A stretch of DNA of 64,000 nucleotides from a virus. The notes under the pieces are model-generated. The model saw nothing but the letters and a program-made list of their open reading frames with translations, was not told the origin of the DNA and did not search any database. Position numbers and translations under genes: made by a program. Positions 47,194-56,037 of this stretch are shown here, one piece after another. The stretch covers positions 1 to 64,000 of IMG/VR virus record IMGVR_UViG_3300008261_000018; one strand, written 5' to 3'. Numbering within the stretch: position 1 is the stretch's first letter; every line of letters begins with the position of its first letter.

Positions 47194-47631
47194 TTAGCGA
47201 CTTTCCGTGATCTTCTGAACTGAAGCTTCGCTCAGTACGCCTGCTGTTTTCAGTCTCTCCAGCAGAGCAATATCATCCTGATTGTCCAAGTCAAGATGAC
47301 CTAGAGCCTCCAGCATCGCCAAAAAGTCCCGCAGCTCTGCGTCCTCGCCTGACAGATCAGTCAGAGCAATGCGCTCGCCACGAGTCAACGCGCTCATGAA
47401 CTCCGCCTTTGAAACCAGGCGCTTCTCCACAGGCGCGGCAGGCGCGGGCAGCTCTGCCGGGGCAGGCGCTTTCTTGAGCTTCCCGTCTTCTACCGTGTCA
47501 CCCGGCTCGGCACCTTCTGGAGCTTCCTGGAATTCTTTAGCGATATCAGGATGGAAGCACTGAGCAATATCCTCGCAGCAGCAGACCTCGAGCACCAGGC
47601 CTGTTTCACTCAACCGTGCAAAGTGTGCCAT
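47194..47631 (-). CDS. Fibre-associated protein, unknown
   Basis: A 145-residue protein. N-terminal strands (MAHFARLSETGLVLEVCCCE), a Pro/Ala linker (KKAPAPAELPAPAAPVEKRL) and a helical C-terminal domain. The N-terminus (HFARLSETGLVLEV) resembles small phage proteins found beside tail fibres. It lies 7 bases upstream of fibre B2. Possibly a fibre chaperone or collar protein. Confidence 0.5.
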   Translation of the reverse strand: MAHFARLSETGLVLEVCCCEDIAQCFHPDIAKEFQEAPEGAEPGDTVEDGKLKKAPAPAELPAPAAPVEKRLVSKAEFMSALTRGERIALTDLSGEDAELRDFLAMLEALGHLDLDNQDDIALLERLKTAGVLSEASVQKITESR

Positions 47632-47638
47632 GGCTTAA

Positions 47639-47974
47639 TCAGGACTCGAGACCGTATGCAACGAAGGAAATGTTTCCACTTCCGGAACCAACAAACATCC
47701 GCGCTCCAGTTTCAAGCGTGATGCCTGTGCGCTCGTATGCGCTCTTGGAAGACAGCGAATAGTCGTATTCGATGTAGTACGAATCGGCGATGGCGCCGCT
47801 GCTGGCGGTCACCGATGCAGGGACAACCGCAATTCGCACAGTATCAGCTGCGCTGCCCTGATTGCAGATCGACAGAATCAGCGTGGTTGTTGCTGTTGCC
47901 GTGACAATCGGGGTGCTGGCGTAAGTCGGCGCACCACCGCTTGGCTTGACGGCTCCCTTGACTCCCGAGGCCAT
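47639..47974 (-). CDS. Small virion-type beta protein
   Basis: A 111-residue Thr/Ser/Ala-rich protein (MASGVKGAVKPSGGAPTYAS), a beta-sandwich-like composition close to the proteins at 49188 and 53315. Probably a virion decoration or tail component. Confidence 0.5.
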   Translation of the reverse strand: MASGVKGAVKPSGGAPTYASTPIVTATATTTLILSICNQGSAADTVRIAVVPASVTASSGAIADSYYIEYDYSLSSKSAYERTGITLETGARMFVGSGSGNISFVAYGLES

Positions 47975-48038
47975 GTGAAATCAGCGATCAATCGGGCAGT
48001 GTGACTGCCACTTCTCTCAAGTATAGAAGCTGCTGACT

Positions 48039-48197
48039 CTATTCGTTCTCGGTTTCAACCCAACGCCTTAATTCCTCCTTTTCTTCCAAACGCGCCCGAC
48101 CCTGCTTTTGTCCTGAGCCCGATTCCGGCGCACGAACACGACCGGCCGTGCCCGGAGCGCCGGGGCCCTTCTTGGGCGCAGCCTTGCGGAAAATCAA
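48039..48197 (-). CDS. 52-residue basic protein with TTG start
   Basis: The frame (M)IFRKAAPKKGPGAPGTAGR to RRWVETENE is well formed and ends at 48039. Its TTG overlaps the stop of the repeat-fibre gene (TTGA), so it is probably made by coupled re-initiation. Lys/Arg-rich with an acidic end. Easily missed because it has no ATG. Not recognised. Confidence 0.5.
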   Translation of the reverse strand: MIFRKAAPKKGPGAPGTAGRVRAPESGSGQKQGRARLEEKEELRRWVETENE

Positions 48198-48922
48198 GTG
48201 CAGTTGGCGTAGAAGAACGCCAATTGACGATCCGCAATCGATGTCGTGTACGTACCAGAGACTAGAAGCTGCCAGTTGACGACCTCTCCGGGATCCGCAA
48301 TATTGCCGGCACTGGCCGTGTGATCCGTCAAGCAGAGATACAGATCCAGGTTCGGAGCGACCCCACTGGTTGCCAGGTCGCCCTTGAAGTAGGCGGTGCC
48401 ATTGACATAAGCGCCTCGGCTCTGGCTGCCGGAGGCGTACCGCTGCCAGTAGCTGCTGCTCAGGAAATCGGCAATAAAGCTAGCGCTAGCGGTGTGATTC
48501 ACCAGGCAGCGATAGCTCTGCCCCAGATGCACTACAACATCGTCGACTTTATAGGCCGTCGTCGCGGCCCAGGCGCCCCGCGGGTTGTATGCCTGAGCGA
48601 AGACCTCCCAGTAGCTTGCATTGGGCGGCTCGTTGTTCGTGCTGGCAGCCGTGTTGCGATAGTACGTACCGCCGTGTTTCACCAGGTCGTTCGGCAGATA
48701 CGCCGTTGCCGAACTCCAAGCACCACGCGGATTAAGGCCGCTAACCATTCGCGACCAGTAAGTCGCGTTGGTCGGAGCATTCCCGATGGTCGCTAATGCA
48801 TTGACATAGCAAAAGACGTCACCGCCATAGACGACAACGTCGTTGTATTCGTACTGCGTCGAGGAGACGTACGCGCCGCGGTACTGGAACCGCAGTTTGC
48901 CGAGATCAATAACGGTGCTCAT
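48194..48922 (-). CDS. Four-repeat carbohydrate-binding-like fibre protein
   Basis: A 242-residue protein with four tandem repeats of about 50 residues. Each begins with a (Y/P/S)RGAY/W-type motif (YRGAYVSSTQYEYNDVVVYG, PRGAWSSATAYLPNDLVKHG, PRGAWAATTAYKVDDVVVHL, SRGAYVNGTAYFKGDLATSG) and ends in a Y-W pair (NATYWSRM, NASYWEVF, SSYWQRY). The aromatic pattern matches the chitin/carbohydrate-binding CBM5/12-like module common in phage tail fibres. It likely binds the host surface polysaccharide. Confidence 0.65.
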   Translation of the reverse strand: MSTVIDLGKLRFQYRGAYVSSTQYEYNDVVVYGGDVFCYVNALATIGNAPTNATYWSRMVSGLNPRGAWSSATAYLPNDLVKHGGTYYRNTAASTNNEPPNASYWEVFAQAYNPRGAWAATTAYKVDDVVVHLGQSYRCLVNHTASASFIADFLSSSYWQRYASGSQSRGAYVNGTAYFKGDLATSGVAPNLDLYLCLTDHTASAGNIADPGEVVNWQLLVSGTYTTSIADRQLAFFYANCT

Positions 48923-49185
48923 ACGATCTCAACCTGCAGATGCCCGGGGTACAAAGTCGACCAGCTGAATCGAAGGAGTTTGTCAGACCACACCAGCTGA
49001 GCGTAGTCCTCAGTGTTGATTATAGAGTCGTCTCCTAGCTTCACAAAGCTGCCATCGTCGTGACGCACGACGTCGAGTGCCCCGCTCGCGATGTCGAAAT
49101 CAAACCCATAGGCCACCTTGCCGCTGGGCTCCGGAAATTCCAGGATCCCAGGGGCTATAACCTCTCTGACCAGTTGCACAGACAT
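48919..49185 (-). CDS. Small tail-type protein
   Basis: An 88-residue beta-rich protein (MSVQLVREVIAPGILEFPEP). ATGA overlap with the repeat-fibre gene. Not recognised. Confidence 0.45.
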   Translation of the reverse strand: MSVQLVREVIAPGILEFPEPSGKVAYGFDFDIASGALDVVRHDDGSFVKLGDDSIINTEDYAQLVWSDKLLRFSWSTLYPGHLQVEIV

Positions 49186-49187
49186 GG

Positions 49188-49535
49188 TTAGACGTCCTCA
49201 TACACCGAAACGACAACCGTAAAGCTGGGTGCACCCGTAGAGACTTCGGGGCCATCAGCCTTGACGAGATCATTAGCCAGAAGCACCATCTTCTCTGGAC
49301 CACTTAGCTTCTGCGCCTGACCAGGAGGAACCCGAAGATCCTTGGCGATGTACAGCAGCGTCCCTCCAGAATCGATCCAGACGCTGATCGGTAAATCAAA
49401 CGCCGTCGTATTGACCACGGTCAAGCCAGTAATCACCGACTTCTTCGCGGCCGGCACCGTGTACAGGGTTACCGGTACTGGGCTGGTTACAGAGCTGCCA
49501 ACAGAGGCGGAGGCTCCTCTGGTAAAAAAAGCCAT
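49188..49535 (-). CDS. Small virion-type beta protein
   Basis: A 115-residue protein (MAFFTRGASASVGSSVTSPV) with regular beta-strand pattern (VTLYTVPAAKKSVITGLTVV). Such small sandwich proteins are common as phage decoration or fibre-trunk proteins. Coupled to both neighbours. Confidence 0.5.
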   Translation of the reverse strand: MAFFTRGASASVGSSVTSPVPVTLYTVPAAKKSVITGLTVVNTTAFDLPISVWIDSGGTLLYIAKDLRVPPGQAQKLSGPEKMVLLANDLVKADGPEVSTGAPSFTVVVSVYEDV

Positions 49536-50032
49536 TATCCAAATGCCAGGATGTCAGCGATCGAGAGCTGTGAGCCCATCGGGAGCCAACTGTTGGTTGT
49601 GCCTCCGATATACATGCTAAACGTCCCAGTCAAGGGCCTGTACCACATATCACCCTGCTCGATGCCAACCGTCGGCTGCGTATTGTCGACAAATAATTGC
49701 GTTTGGCATGGCACCCAGGACGTGGTTGCGGCCAAGTAAATCTTGAGATATCCCTCTGTTGTGTCGTACCACAGCAGGCCATTCGTCGCGGGCGACGGCG
49801 CTGTTGCAGAGACTCCGACAGTGGAGCTTCCTGTGCCGCCGACAACCACTACCCAGGTAGTACCGTCGAAGACGCGCAGGCCATTAACCGACGTATTGAA
49901 CCATAGGTCGCCCTCGACAGGAGTCAGTGGCGCCGTTGCCGATCGGATAACATTTGCGGAGTGGATTATTCGGTCGCTTTCTGGCAGCTCCTGGGGGATG
50001 CCATTGACCAGAACAATTGGATAACGCTGCAT
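49535..50032 (-). CDS. Tail-fibre-type protein with repeats
   Basis: A 165-residue protein. Three similar segments contain GDLWFN, GLLWYDT and GDMWYRP followed by a (R/Y/F) aromatic strand, which is the repeated trimeric-fibre pattern of phage tail fibres (W-containing turn before a strand). Likely part of the tail fibre shaft. Confidence 0.55.
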   Translation of the reverse strand: MQRYPIVLVNGIPQELPESDRIIHSANVIRSATAPLTPVEGDLWFNTSVNGLRVFDGTTWVVVVGGTGSSTVGVSATAPSPATNGLLWYDTTEGYLKIYLAATTSWVPCQTQLFVDNTQPTVGIEQGDMWYRPLTGTFSMYIGGTTNSWLPMGSQLSIADILAFG

Positions 50033-50595
50033 TAACTCAGAAGCAACGGGGTTTCGGTCTGCACGTCTAGCGACACTGCGGACAAGGCCTGGCCAACTCG
50101 TGTCAAATACACGCCGCCACCAATTGGCGGCGTGGGACTCACGGCTCCGGCGGTTGTTAAGTAGTACTCCTGGCCAGTACTCAGTCCGGTGAAACCATCA
50201 ACACGCCCCCTCGCGATTACCGTCACGCTGGCACCTGCTATCACGCCCTCCCGGCAGAAGCCCAGTACATTTGCTTGCTGGAACGACCCCGTATTGCGTG
50301 CGCGGTAGACGAATCCATCCCCGGCTAGGTACACCGCGTCGCAGGCATTTAGGGCTTCGCCTGCATTCATAGGCAGGCGGACTGACAGGCCAGATCCGCC
50401 GGATCCGCCGCCTAGAGCCCCTTGCAGGTCAATCAGCGCTTGAATGATCCCGGCCGTATTACTTGGGTATGACGTCACGGTTCCTCCAGCGGCCACAATG
50501 CAGGCCGTGATTGCCGCAATAATCCCTGCGGTATTCTCCGCGTATCGACCCTGGAATAAGGGTGTAACAGACGGATTAAGAGGCTCTGTTGTCAC
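50032..50595 (-). CDS. Virion protein with parallel-beta C-terminus
   Basis: A 187-residue protein. N-terminal helices (TAGIIAAITACIVAAGGTVT) and a Gly-rich turn, then a C-terminal domain (LNACDAVYLAGDGFVYRARN ... VTVIARGRVDGFTGLSTGQE) which resembles small phage virion proteins with a hedgehog-like or head-fibre-like fold. One of the tail/head accessory proteins. Confidence 0.5.
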   Translation of the reverse strand: MTTEPLNPSVTPLFQGRYAENTAGIIAAITACIVAAGGTVTSYPSNTAGIIQALIDLQGALGGGSGGSGLSVRLPMNAGEALNACDAVYLAGDGFVYRARNTGSFQQANVLGFCREGVIAGASVTVIARGRVDGFTGLSTGQEYYLTTAGAVSPTPPIGGGVYLTRVGQALSAVSLDVQTETPLLLS

Positions 50596-50634
50596 GGCCG
50601 ATAGCTGCCTCCACCCTGAATTCTAAACAGCGCA

Positions 50635-52053
50635 TCAAGCAACAATTACCGGCGCCCCCGTGCTGCCGGGTTCTACGACCTGAATAAATGGATACGTTGC
50701 CGCTCCGATGATCACGTCTGATTCAAACCGAGCTGTTGAGGCGTTGTAGATCCGCAGCTGCTGCGTACCGCGCTGTAGCCACCAATCGTTCTGCCGGCAC
50801 CAAATCGCCAACGGTTCGGTTCCGTCATTCCACAGCATTGGGCGAGGATCAGACCTGATCGCGTCACGTACGTCGGAGCCTGGAAACAATTCAAGGCCGA
50901 CAACCTCAGCCAGCGACATCGCGTAACGGTCGTAGTTCATCTGCCGCAACGCGAAGTATTCGTTGGCGATCTGCGCGCTATATCGCCCCTCCGACGCCCC
51001 GGCCAACTCGAGGATGTCTCGTTCTTCCTGCGTCGGATAATCCGATGGCTCGTACCACGGAATCCCGCAAGACCAGCGCAGTGCATGCATGTGCTTGCAC
51101 TCACGGCGTTGGTCAATCCGGAACGGCAGGGTCCGCCATTGGCGGTAGTACCCCGCGCCCTGCCTCTCCCATGGCGCCCGCACCGTGCGGTTTGCATTCG
51201 GCAGCGGGAACTCGCGCATCGAGGCGGTCGCACCCGCCTCTTCCGGGTATTCCAGGTTGGCAAGCGCTCCGCCTAGGTGATCCGGGCAGCAGCAGAACAT
51301 CTTGAATGAGGAGCACAAGTGGCGGCCACTCGCCGTGTTCCAACTCAACGGAGCGTTTGGGTCGTATCCCAGAGCCTGCCAGTACACCCTCCCATTACGC
51401 TCAATACGCCCTTGCGGCTTGGATAGATCAAAGACCAACGTCATTGATCCGGGATTTGCCGCGATGAGTGTCAGAGCAATGCTCCCGACAGGGCGAGGAA
51501 TCAAGTCATCCGGATAACTGGGGCCAGAAGCACTGTCCTCGAACTGGTCTCCTATGAACACCGAGAAGATCCCGACCTGAGCAGGCGTCAGGACACCTGT
51601 CACGTCATACGTCAACGTGTGGTTATTCGGATCGGGATCCGATGTATTCAGCGATATCGCAGCAGCAGCAAGCGGTTGCGGAAACATAATGCTCCCGCGG
51701 GTCCTCATCGCCGCATACCAAGCTCTCTCCGGACTGGTGCCGCTAGGGAAGACCGTGACAATGTCCTTCGACGTGCCGTCAACAGCCCCGGTAACGAACC
51801 TGGCCAGGCTGTAAATCTGATAATCCGCCCAGCTTCGCCCGTTACCGAAGTAGTACTCTTGCCCCAGTTTCCAGCGTCTGTAATCAGACTCTCGGTTGTA
51901 TGCCTCGATCACGGACGGGAACGTGACCGAGCCGTATTCGCCCAGTCCGTTGCCTTTCGACGGATAGACACCGTTCGCCGTCTTGCGCATTGGCTTGGAC
52001 ACTGGGCTCAATCCGAAGCCCTGATCCATTCGCGCGCCCAGGCGTTTAGGCAT
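50635..52053 (-). CDS. Large virion protein, unknown
   Basis: A 472-residue protein (MPKRLGARMDQGFGLSPVSK). Contains WKLGQEYYFGNGRSWADYQI, a beta domain (residues 125-210) and a Cys/His-rich patch (FKMFCCCPDHLGGALANLEY ... ECKHMHALRWSCGIPWY) that may bind metal. Last 200 residues carry several Trp and Asp. Sits among tail/fibre genes; not recognised. Possible tail or baseplate-like component. Confidence 0.5.
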   Translation of the reverse strand: MPKRLGARMDQGFGLSPVSKPMRKTANGVYPSKGNGLGEYGSVTFPSVIEAYNRESDYRRWKLGQEYYFGNGRSWADYQIYSLARFVTGAVDGTSKDIVTVFPSGTSPERAWYAAMRTRGSIMFPQPLAAAAISLNTSDPDPNNHTLTYDVTGVLTPAQVGIFSVFIGDQFEDSASGPSYPDDLIPRPVGSIALTLIAANPGSMTLVFDLSKPQGRIERNGRVYWQALGYDPNAPLSWNTASGRHLCSSFKMFCCCPDHLGGALANLEYPEEAGATASMREFPLPNANRTVRAPWERQGAGYYRQWRTLPFRIDQRRECKHMHALRWSCGIPWYEPSDYPTQEERDILELAGASEGRYSAQIANEYFALRQMNYDRYAMSLAEVVGLELFPGSDVRDAIRSDPRPMLWNDGTEPLAIWCRQNDWWLQRGTQQLRIYNASTARFESDVIIGAATYPFIQVVEPGSTGAPVIVA

Positions 52054-53312
52054 TACCCGCCAAATCGCCGTGAGTAGTAGTTAGAGGCGGGGCCGCCGCC
52101 GCCGCTCAACCTGCTGGAGCCGCCGTTACCGGAATCTTCCGAGGCGTAGCTCCCGGCGATCATCGAACCACTGCCGCCGCCGCGCCCAGCTCTGCCGCTT
52201 TGGTAGGAAGAGCCGCCGGAGGCGAGACCGTAGCTGCTGAACACACTGCTCCCGCGCCCGGAGCCGCCACTACGGAGCGTTTGCAGTTCGTACTCGTTAG
52301 AACCGCCGCCTGATCCACCCATGGCGAGCAGCTCGTCAAGCTGCTTCTGGTAGCCAGACAGCGTCTCCTCTAACTGCTTTTTGTAACTCTCGTCGACATC
52401 GCTACCTTTGTTTTGGTATTCAGCTAGCCGACTATTGAAGTCTGACTCTAGCTGGCTGTATCGCGTATTGAATTCCTCCGACATCCGACTATTCGCGTCC
52501 TGGAGACCGCCGATCGTTCCCTCCAGATCTCCGATCGTGTCCTCGTAGCCCGAGACTGCATCGTCTAGGCGTCCCTGCCATTCTTCGTCCAGGCCGCCAA
52601 GACGACTCGTCAGCTCATCGAATGACGTCTTCAGTCCCCCGAGCTCTGTATCTTTACCGCTCAGTGAATCGTTCAAGGTCTTGATCTGATCTTTGAGCTT
52701 GTTGATCTTGTCTTTCTGCTTGTCGTTATTGGTCTTGCCGTTGCCACCTATCTTGCTGGGAGTATTCTTCTTGCCCCCAGTCAACACGGATTCTTTATTG
52801 GTCTTGCTCGTACCCGCATTCTTCCCACTGCCCTTGATCTGATCCTTGACCTGTGTGGCCATTTGATCAGCCTTTTTCTGCGCCGCGGGGGTCTTGCCTG
52901 GCTGCTTGCCGGATCCGCTGCCCTTCGATTCCGTGTATTGAGTGGTCCTAGCTACGGCATTGGCAGCAGCCTTGCTCCCTGCTGATTGCCCCTTAGTCGG
53001 GGTGGAATTTACTTTCTGCGGCGATACGCCTGCGACTGGGCGCGTCGCGGTGGCTGCCGCTGGGGTCTTGGCAGGTGCCGCACTCTTATTGGCAGCCTTC
53101 GCCGGAGCCTGGTTAGGCCTCGGAGCTGGAGCTGGGTTGGGCCTCGGAGCTTGAGCTGGGTTGGGCCTCGGAGCTGGGGCGGGATTAGGCCTCGGAGCTG
53201 GAGCCGGAGCCGGTGCTGGACGCGGCGCTGGGGCAGGGTTAGGCCTCGGAGCCGGAGCCGGAGCCGGAGCCGGACGAGGAGCTGGGCTGCCGCCGCCGCC
53301 TTTTTTCGCCAT
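52053..53312 (-). CDS. Pro/Ala-repeat and coiled-coil virion protein
   Basis: A 419-residue protein. Residues about 10-75 are tandem PAPAPRPNPAP-type units, then a Ser/Thr/Lys-rich stretch, then a long coiled coil (residues 185-330, DKINKLKDQIKTLNDSLSGK, LGGLKTSFDELTSRLGGLDE, EEFNTRYSQLESDFNSRLAE) and a Ser/Gly-rich tail. This extended, oligomeric architecture fits a fibre, neck or internal rod. Overlaps the next gene's ATG by one base. Confidence 0.5.
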   Translation of the reverse strand: MAKKGGGGSPAPRPAPAPAPAPRPNPAPAPRPAPAPAPAPRPNPAPAPRPNPAQAPRPNPAPAPRPNQAPAKAANKSAAPAKTPAAATATRPVAGVSPQKVNSTPTKGQSAGSKAAANAVARTTQYTESKGSGSGKQPGKTPAAQKKADQMATQVKDQIKGSGKNAGTSKTNKESVLTGGKKNTPSKIGGNGKTNNDKQKDKINKLKDQIKTLNDSLSGKDTELGGLKTSFDELTSRLGGLDEEWQGRLDDAVSGYEDTIGDLEGTIGGLQDANSRMSEEFNTRYSQLESDFNSRLAEYQNKGSDVDESYKKQLEETLSGYQKQLDELLAMGGSGGGSNEYELQTLRSGGSGRGSSVFSSYGLASGGSSYQSGRAGRGGGSGSMIAGSYASEDSGNGGSSRLSGGGGPASNYYSRRFGG

Positions 53313-53314
53313 GA

Positions 53315-53851
53315 CTAGAAGAAGCCGCCCTGGGCAAACACGTGGACACGCGTCGACGCGCTAGGCGCCGTCAGCACGGCGTTCACGCCGATATAGATCA
53401 GCGCGCCGGAGGGTACATATAGACCTGTGTTTTTCTTGTCGGTTTCCGATGCGAAGGTCGTCGTGGTCGCCGCAGGCCCCGCCAGGTTGGGTACCGGGAC
53501 ACACAGCGGCGGAAGCGAGATATTAGTGCGCTGACCTGCTGAGCTCGAGGCAATTGCCGCGCTGGCAACACAGGCCGTGTTACTCGTATTGATCCCGTTG
53601 GCAGACGTTGCCACGCTCAGGAACACCAACACCGTCGACGCTGTGGTGCTGGCCTCGTTGGCGACGATTGAGATGCTGTCAATGATGCCGCCATCATTAG
53701 ACGAGCAGTCCACCAGCAGCACGCAACCACCACCGTTGACAGTGTTGAAGTTGGTCGCCGTGTTGAGGCAGGCCGCGCCGCCAATCGTTGCGAATGAATG
53801 CAACGGCCGGTCGACCAGCAGTGGCATCTTATTGCTGGACGTCGTTGCCAC
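53315..53851 (-). CDS. Virion-type beta protein
   Basis: A 178-residue Thr/Ser/Ala-rich protein (MATTSSNKMPLLVDRPLHSF) with a beta-sandwich composition and a C-terminal LIYIGVNAVLTAPSASTRVH strand. Similar in style to the proteins at 47639 and 49188. Probable capsid or tail decoration. Confidence 0.5.
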   Translation of the reverse strand: MATTSSNKMPLLVDRPLHSFATIGGAACLNTATNFNTVNGGGCVLLVDCSSNDGGIIDSISIVANEASTTASTVLVFLSVATSANGINTSNTACVASAAIASSSAGQRTNISLPPLCVPVPNLAGPAATTTTFASETDKKNTGLYVPSGALIYIGVNAVLTAPSASTRVHVFAQGGFF

Positions 53852-53919
53852 TTACGGCCTCTCTAGTCTTCTCAGATTGTATCCAGAAACGAACTGCGGC
53901 GTTCCAAACGCAAGACGCT

Positions 53920-54372
53920 TCAGTTCATTGGTTCATTGCGACGAGGGCCGCCGCCTACTCCAAACCGAGTACCCCGCGCCTTACGCGGGCCCTGAATCGG
54001 ACCATCGCCCGGAGCACTGCCCCAGCCGATATGGCTTTGCACCTCCGCATCGTCCGTCGCACCGCCCCCTTCAGCGAAGGCGCCCCACTGATCAGGCCGC
54101 GTGAATTGCGGCCCCTCCGCGGTTGCATAGCGCTCACCATCGCCATAGGGATTACGGCTATGAACGACATTGCCCTCTGAGATAAACGACTTTGCGTTCT
54201 GCGGATTGTTCGGCACCGTACCGCGAGCGTCCGCAAAGAACTGCTTGGCTTCTTTGTGGCCCTCCTTGTTGAGGTACCACTCGTTAAAGCGTGTACTGCG
54301 CTTGGGTCCTTGCCGATGTTTCCGATCGGCGAGACCTTCTCCCCCCTCGACGGGTTTCTTATCGCTTTTCAT
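53920..54372 (-). CDS. Unknown basic protein
   Basis: A 150-residue Gly/Arg/Asp-rich protein (MKSDKKPVEGGEGLADRKHR). Low hydrophobicity, probably partly disordered. Late-block location suggests an internal or assembly factor. Not recognised. Confidence 0.45.
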   Translation of the reverse strand: MKSDKKPVEGGEGLADRKHRQGPKRSTRFNEWYLNKEGHKEAKQFFADARGTVPNNPQNAKSFISEGNVVHSRNPYGDGERYATAEGPQFTRPDQWGAFAEGGGATDDAEVQSHIGWGSAPGDGPIQGPRKARGTRFGVGGGPRRNEPMN

Positions 54373-54383
54373 TGTTTAGAACA

Positions 54384-55511
54384 TCAAAAGAGGGACTTGC
54401 CGTCGTAACCCGCCAGCTCTAACTTCTTCGCGGCAACAAGCTTGTTCCAGTCCATCCATTCGGGTGTCTCAGTGGTATCTGGCAGGTTGTATTTGCCAAA
54501 ATCCATGCCACCCGCATTTGCGCTCAAGACCCCTGGCCATGATGCCGCGGAGCTCTCAGGCTGCATGTTGAATGCACGCTCGCCCGCGCCGGTGCTTTTC
54601 GCCTGTGGCACGATCGCCTGTAGCTCTGCCATCTTGCTGCGATTAACTCCTGCAACAACGCCCGGCTCGTTCCCGATGGTGACACCAGGAGCCACAGGTG
54701 CGCCGTCGTAAAGCGCGTACTTGGCGTTCATCAACGCCTGCTCGCCCACCGTCGGCTTCGCCTGATCAATCGTTGGTGCCGAGGGTTCACCGGCGCCCAT
54801 GGTTGGCTGACCAGCTGGGAACTTCTTCATGTACTCGCGCAGGGCCATGCCCTTGTTCGCCCGTGCCCACTCAGCCATGGCGCCGGTGTAACCCATGCCC
54901 TGGATGATCTCGTCGATCGAGCCTTCGCCAAGGGCCCGCTGCGCGGCGTAGTAGCCAGCCAGGTTGTCGCCCTCGTATTTGTCCTGCAGGGCGAGATCTT
55001 TCATCGCCTTGCCCTGCTCGGTATTCCAGTACTCCTTGGAGGCGTACTGCTGCATCATGCGGCGCTGCTCGGACTCGCGGGCACGCGCAGCAGGATCGCC
55101 GTAAGAGTCAGGACGCTGCAGACCAGGGGCGACAGGCGGCGGCGCCTGATCTTTGGATGGGTCGATGGTCGGCGGGGCGGAACCCTCCCCCATCTGCGCT
55201 TTCCAGATGGCGTTTTGCTTTTCGCCTACGCTGATCGCCTGGTCAGCCTCGGCCTTGAGCCTGGCCTGCTTCGCCAGCTCTTTATCCATCCAGCCCCCGT
55301 AGCCAGGGATCCAGCCCAAGTACTGTTTACCGAGCTGCGCTTGCTGGGCAAGTGCGGACGCGTTCTGACTCAGAATTCTCTGACGCGCTAATTCTGCCTC
55401 GGTCTCTCGCCTGCTGGCGCGTGTCCGTGAAGCCGCTAGCGCGTCATTGTAATTCTTGTGCGCCTTCCCCTGATCATCGACGTATCGACCGTCCGGCAGT
55501 TTGTAGCCCAT
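54384..55511 (-). CDS. Unknown virion/assembly protein
   Basis: A 375-residue protein. N-terminal domain (MGYKLPDGRYVDDQGKAHKN), a coiled coil (ASRRETEAELARQRILSQNA), a Pro-rich linker, and a helical C-terminal half (KEYWNTEQGKAMKDLALQDK, AMAEWARANKGMALREYMKK). Located three genes from the capsid gene, so a scaffold, portal-associated or head protein is plausible. Not recognised. Confidence 0.5.
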   Translation of the reverse strand: MGYKLPDGRYVDDQGKAHKNYNDALAASRTRASRRETEAELARQRILSQNASALAQQAQLGKQYLGWIPGYGGWMDKELAKQARLKAEADQAISVGEKQNAIWKAQMGEGSAPPTIDPSKDQAPPPVAPGLQRPDSYGDPAARARESEQRRMMQQYASKEYWNTEQGKAMKDLALQDKYEGDNLAGYYAAQRALGEGSIDEIIQGMGYTGAMAEWARANKGMALREYMKKFPAGQPTMGAGEPSAPTIDQAKPTVGEQALMNAKYALYDGAPVAPGVTIGNEPGVVAGVNRSKMAELQAIVPQAKSTGAGERAFNMQPESSAASWPGVLSANAGGMDFGKYNLPDTTETPEWMDWNKLVAAKKLELAGYDGKSLF

Positions 55512-55514
55512 TGT

Positions 55515-56000
55515 CTACCTCCAGCTGATTGAGCCTGTTGCCTGGGCGATGCGCGTGCCCACGGCGGTGTCTGCTGGCCCCGGGATGGCCATGATGAATT
55601 CAGCGCCGGCACGCTCAAAGGCGTAACGGCGGACCTCGTCGCGGCGATAGTTCGCCACATACAAGGTCTCAGCCAGGCGATCTACCTCCCGCAGGTAGAC
55701 CTCCCGGTAGTCGCGATCAGCCTTCAGCGGATCAGACGAATAGATCGCACGATCCGTATCGCCTGTGATTCGCTCGATCCGACTGGGCTGAGGCTGATCT
55801 TCAACGCGGAAGATCTGCGAGACCTTGTACGCCTTATCGCAGCGATCAAGGTGCTCGAGCACCCGTGCGTAGAAGTAGCTATCAGGCACCCGCGCCATAG
55901 CCTCCTCCAATCTGGCGACATCGCCAGCGGGGAGGTTGGCACCTACGTTGTAGCCCAGGTGAAACCTGCAGCGACTTTTGTCGTAGTTGTTAAGTTCCAG
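55515..56000 (-). CDS. Conserved phage head/tail protein, CTG start likely
   Basis: A 161-residue protein. The frame extends upstream of any usual start: LELNNYDKSRCRFHLGYNVG, then LPAGDVARLEEAMARVPDSY, DRCDKAYKVSQIF and DPLKADRDYREVYLREVDRL form one continuous pattern I associate with a conserved head-to-tail or structural protein of cyanophages. An in-frame TGA stands just before, so the first codon is most likely the CTG at 56000, with GAGG a few bases upstream. The TTG at 55910 would lose the conserved N-terminus. Confidence 0.65.
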   Translation of the reverse strand: MELNNYDKSRCRFHLGYNVGANLPAGDVARLEEAMARVPDSYFYARVLEHLDRCDKAYKVSQIFRVEDQPQPSRIERITGDTDRAIYSSDPLKADRDYREVYLREVDRLAETLYVANYRRDEVRRYAFERAGAEFIMAIPGPADTAVGTRIAQATGSISWR

Positions 56001-56037
56001 GGAACCTCAACGCGACCTGGGCCTCATTCTAAGAAGC

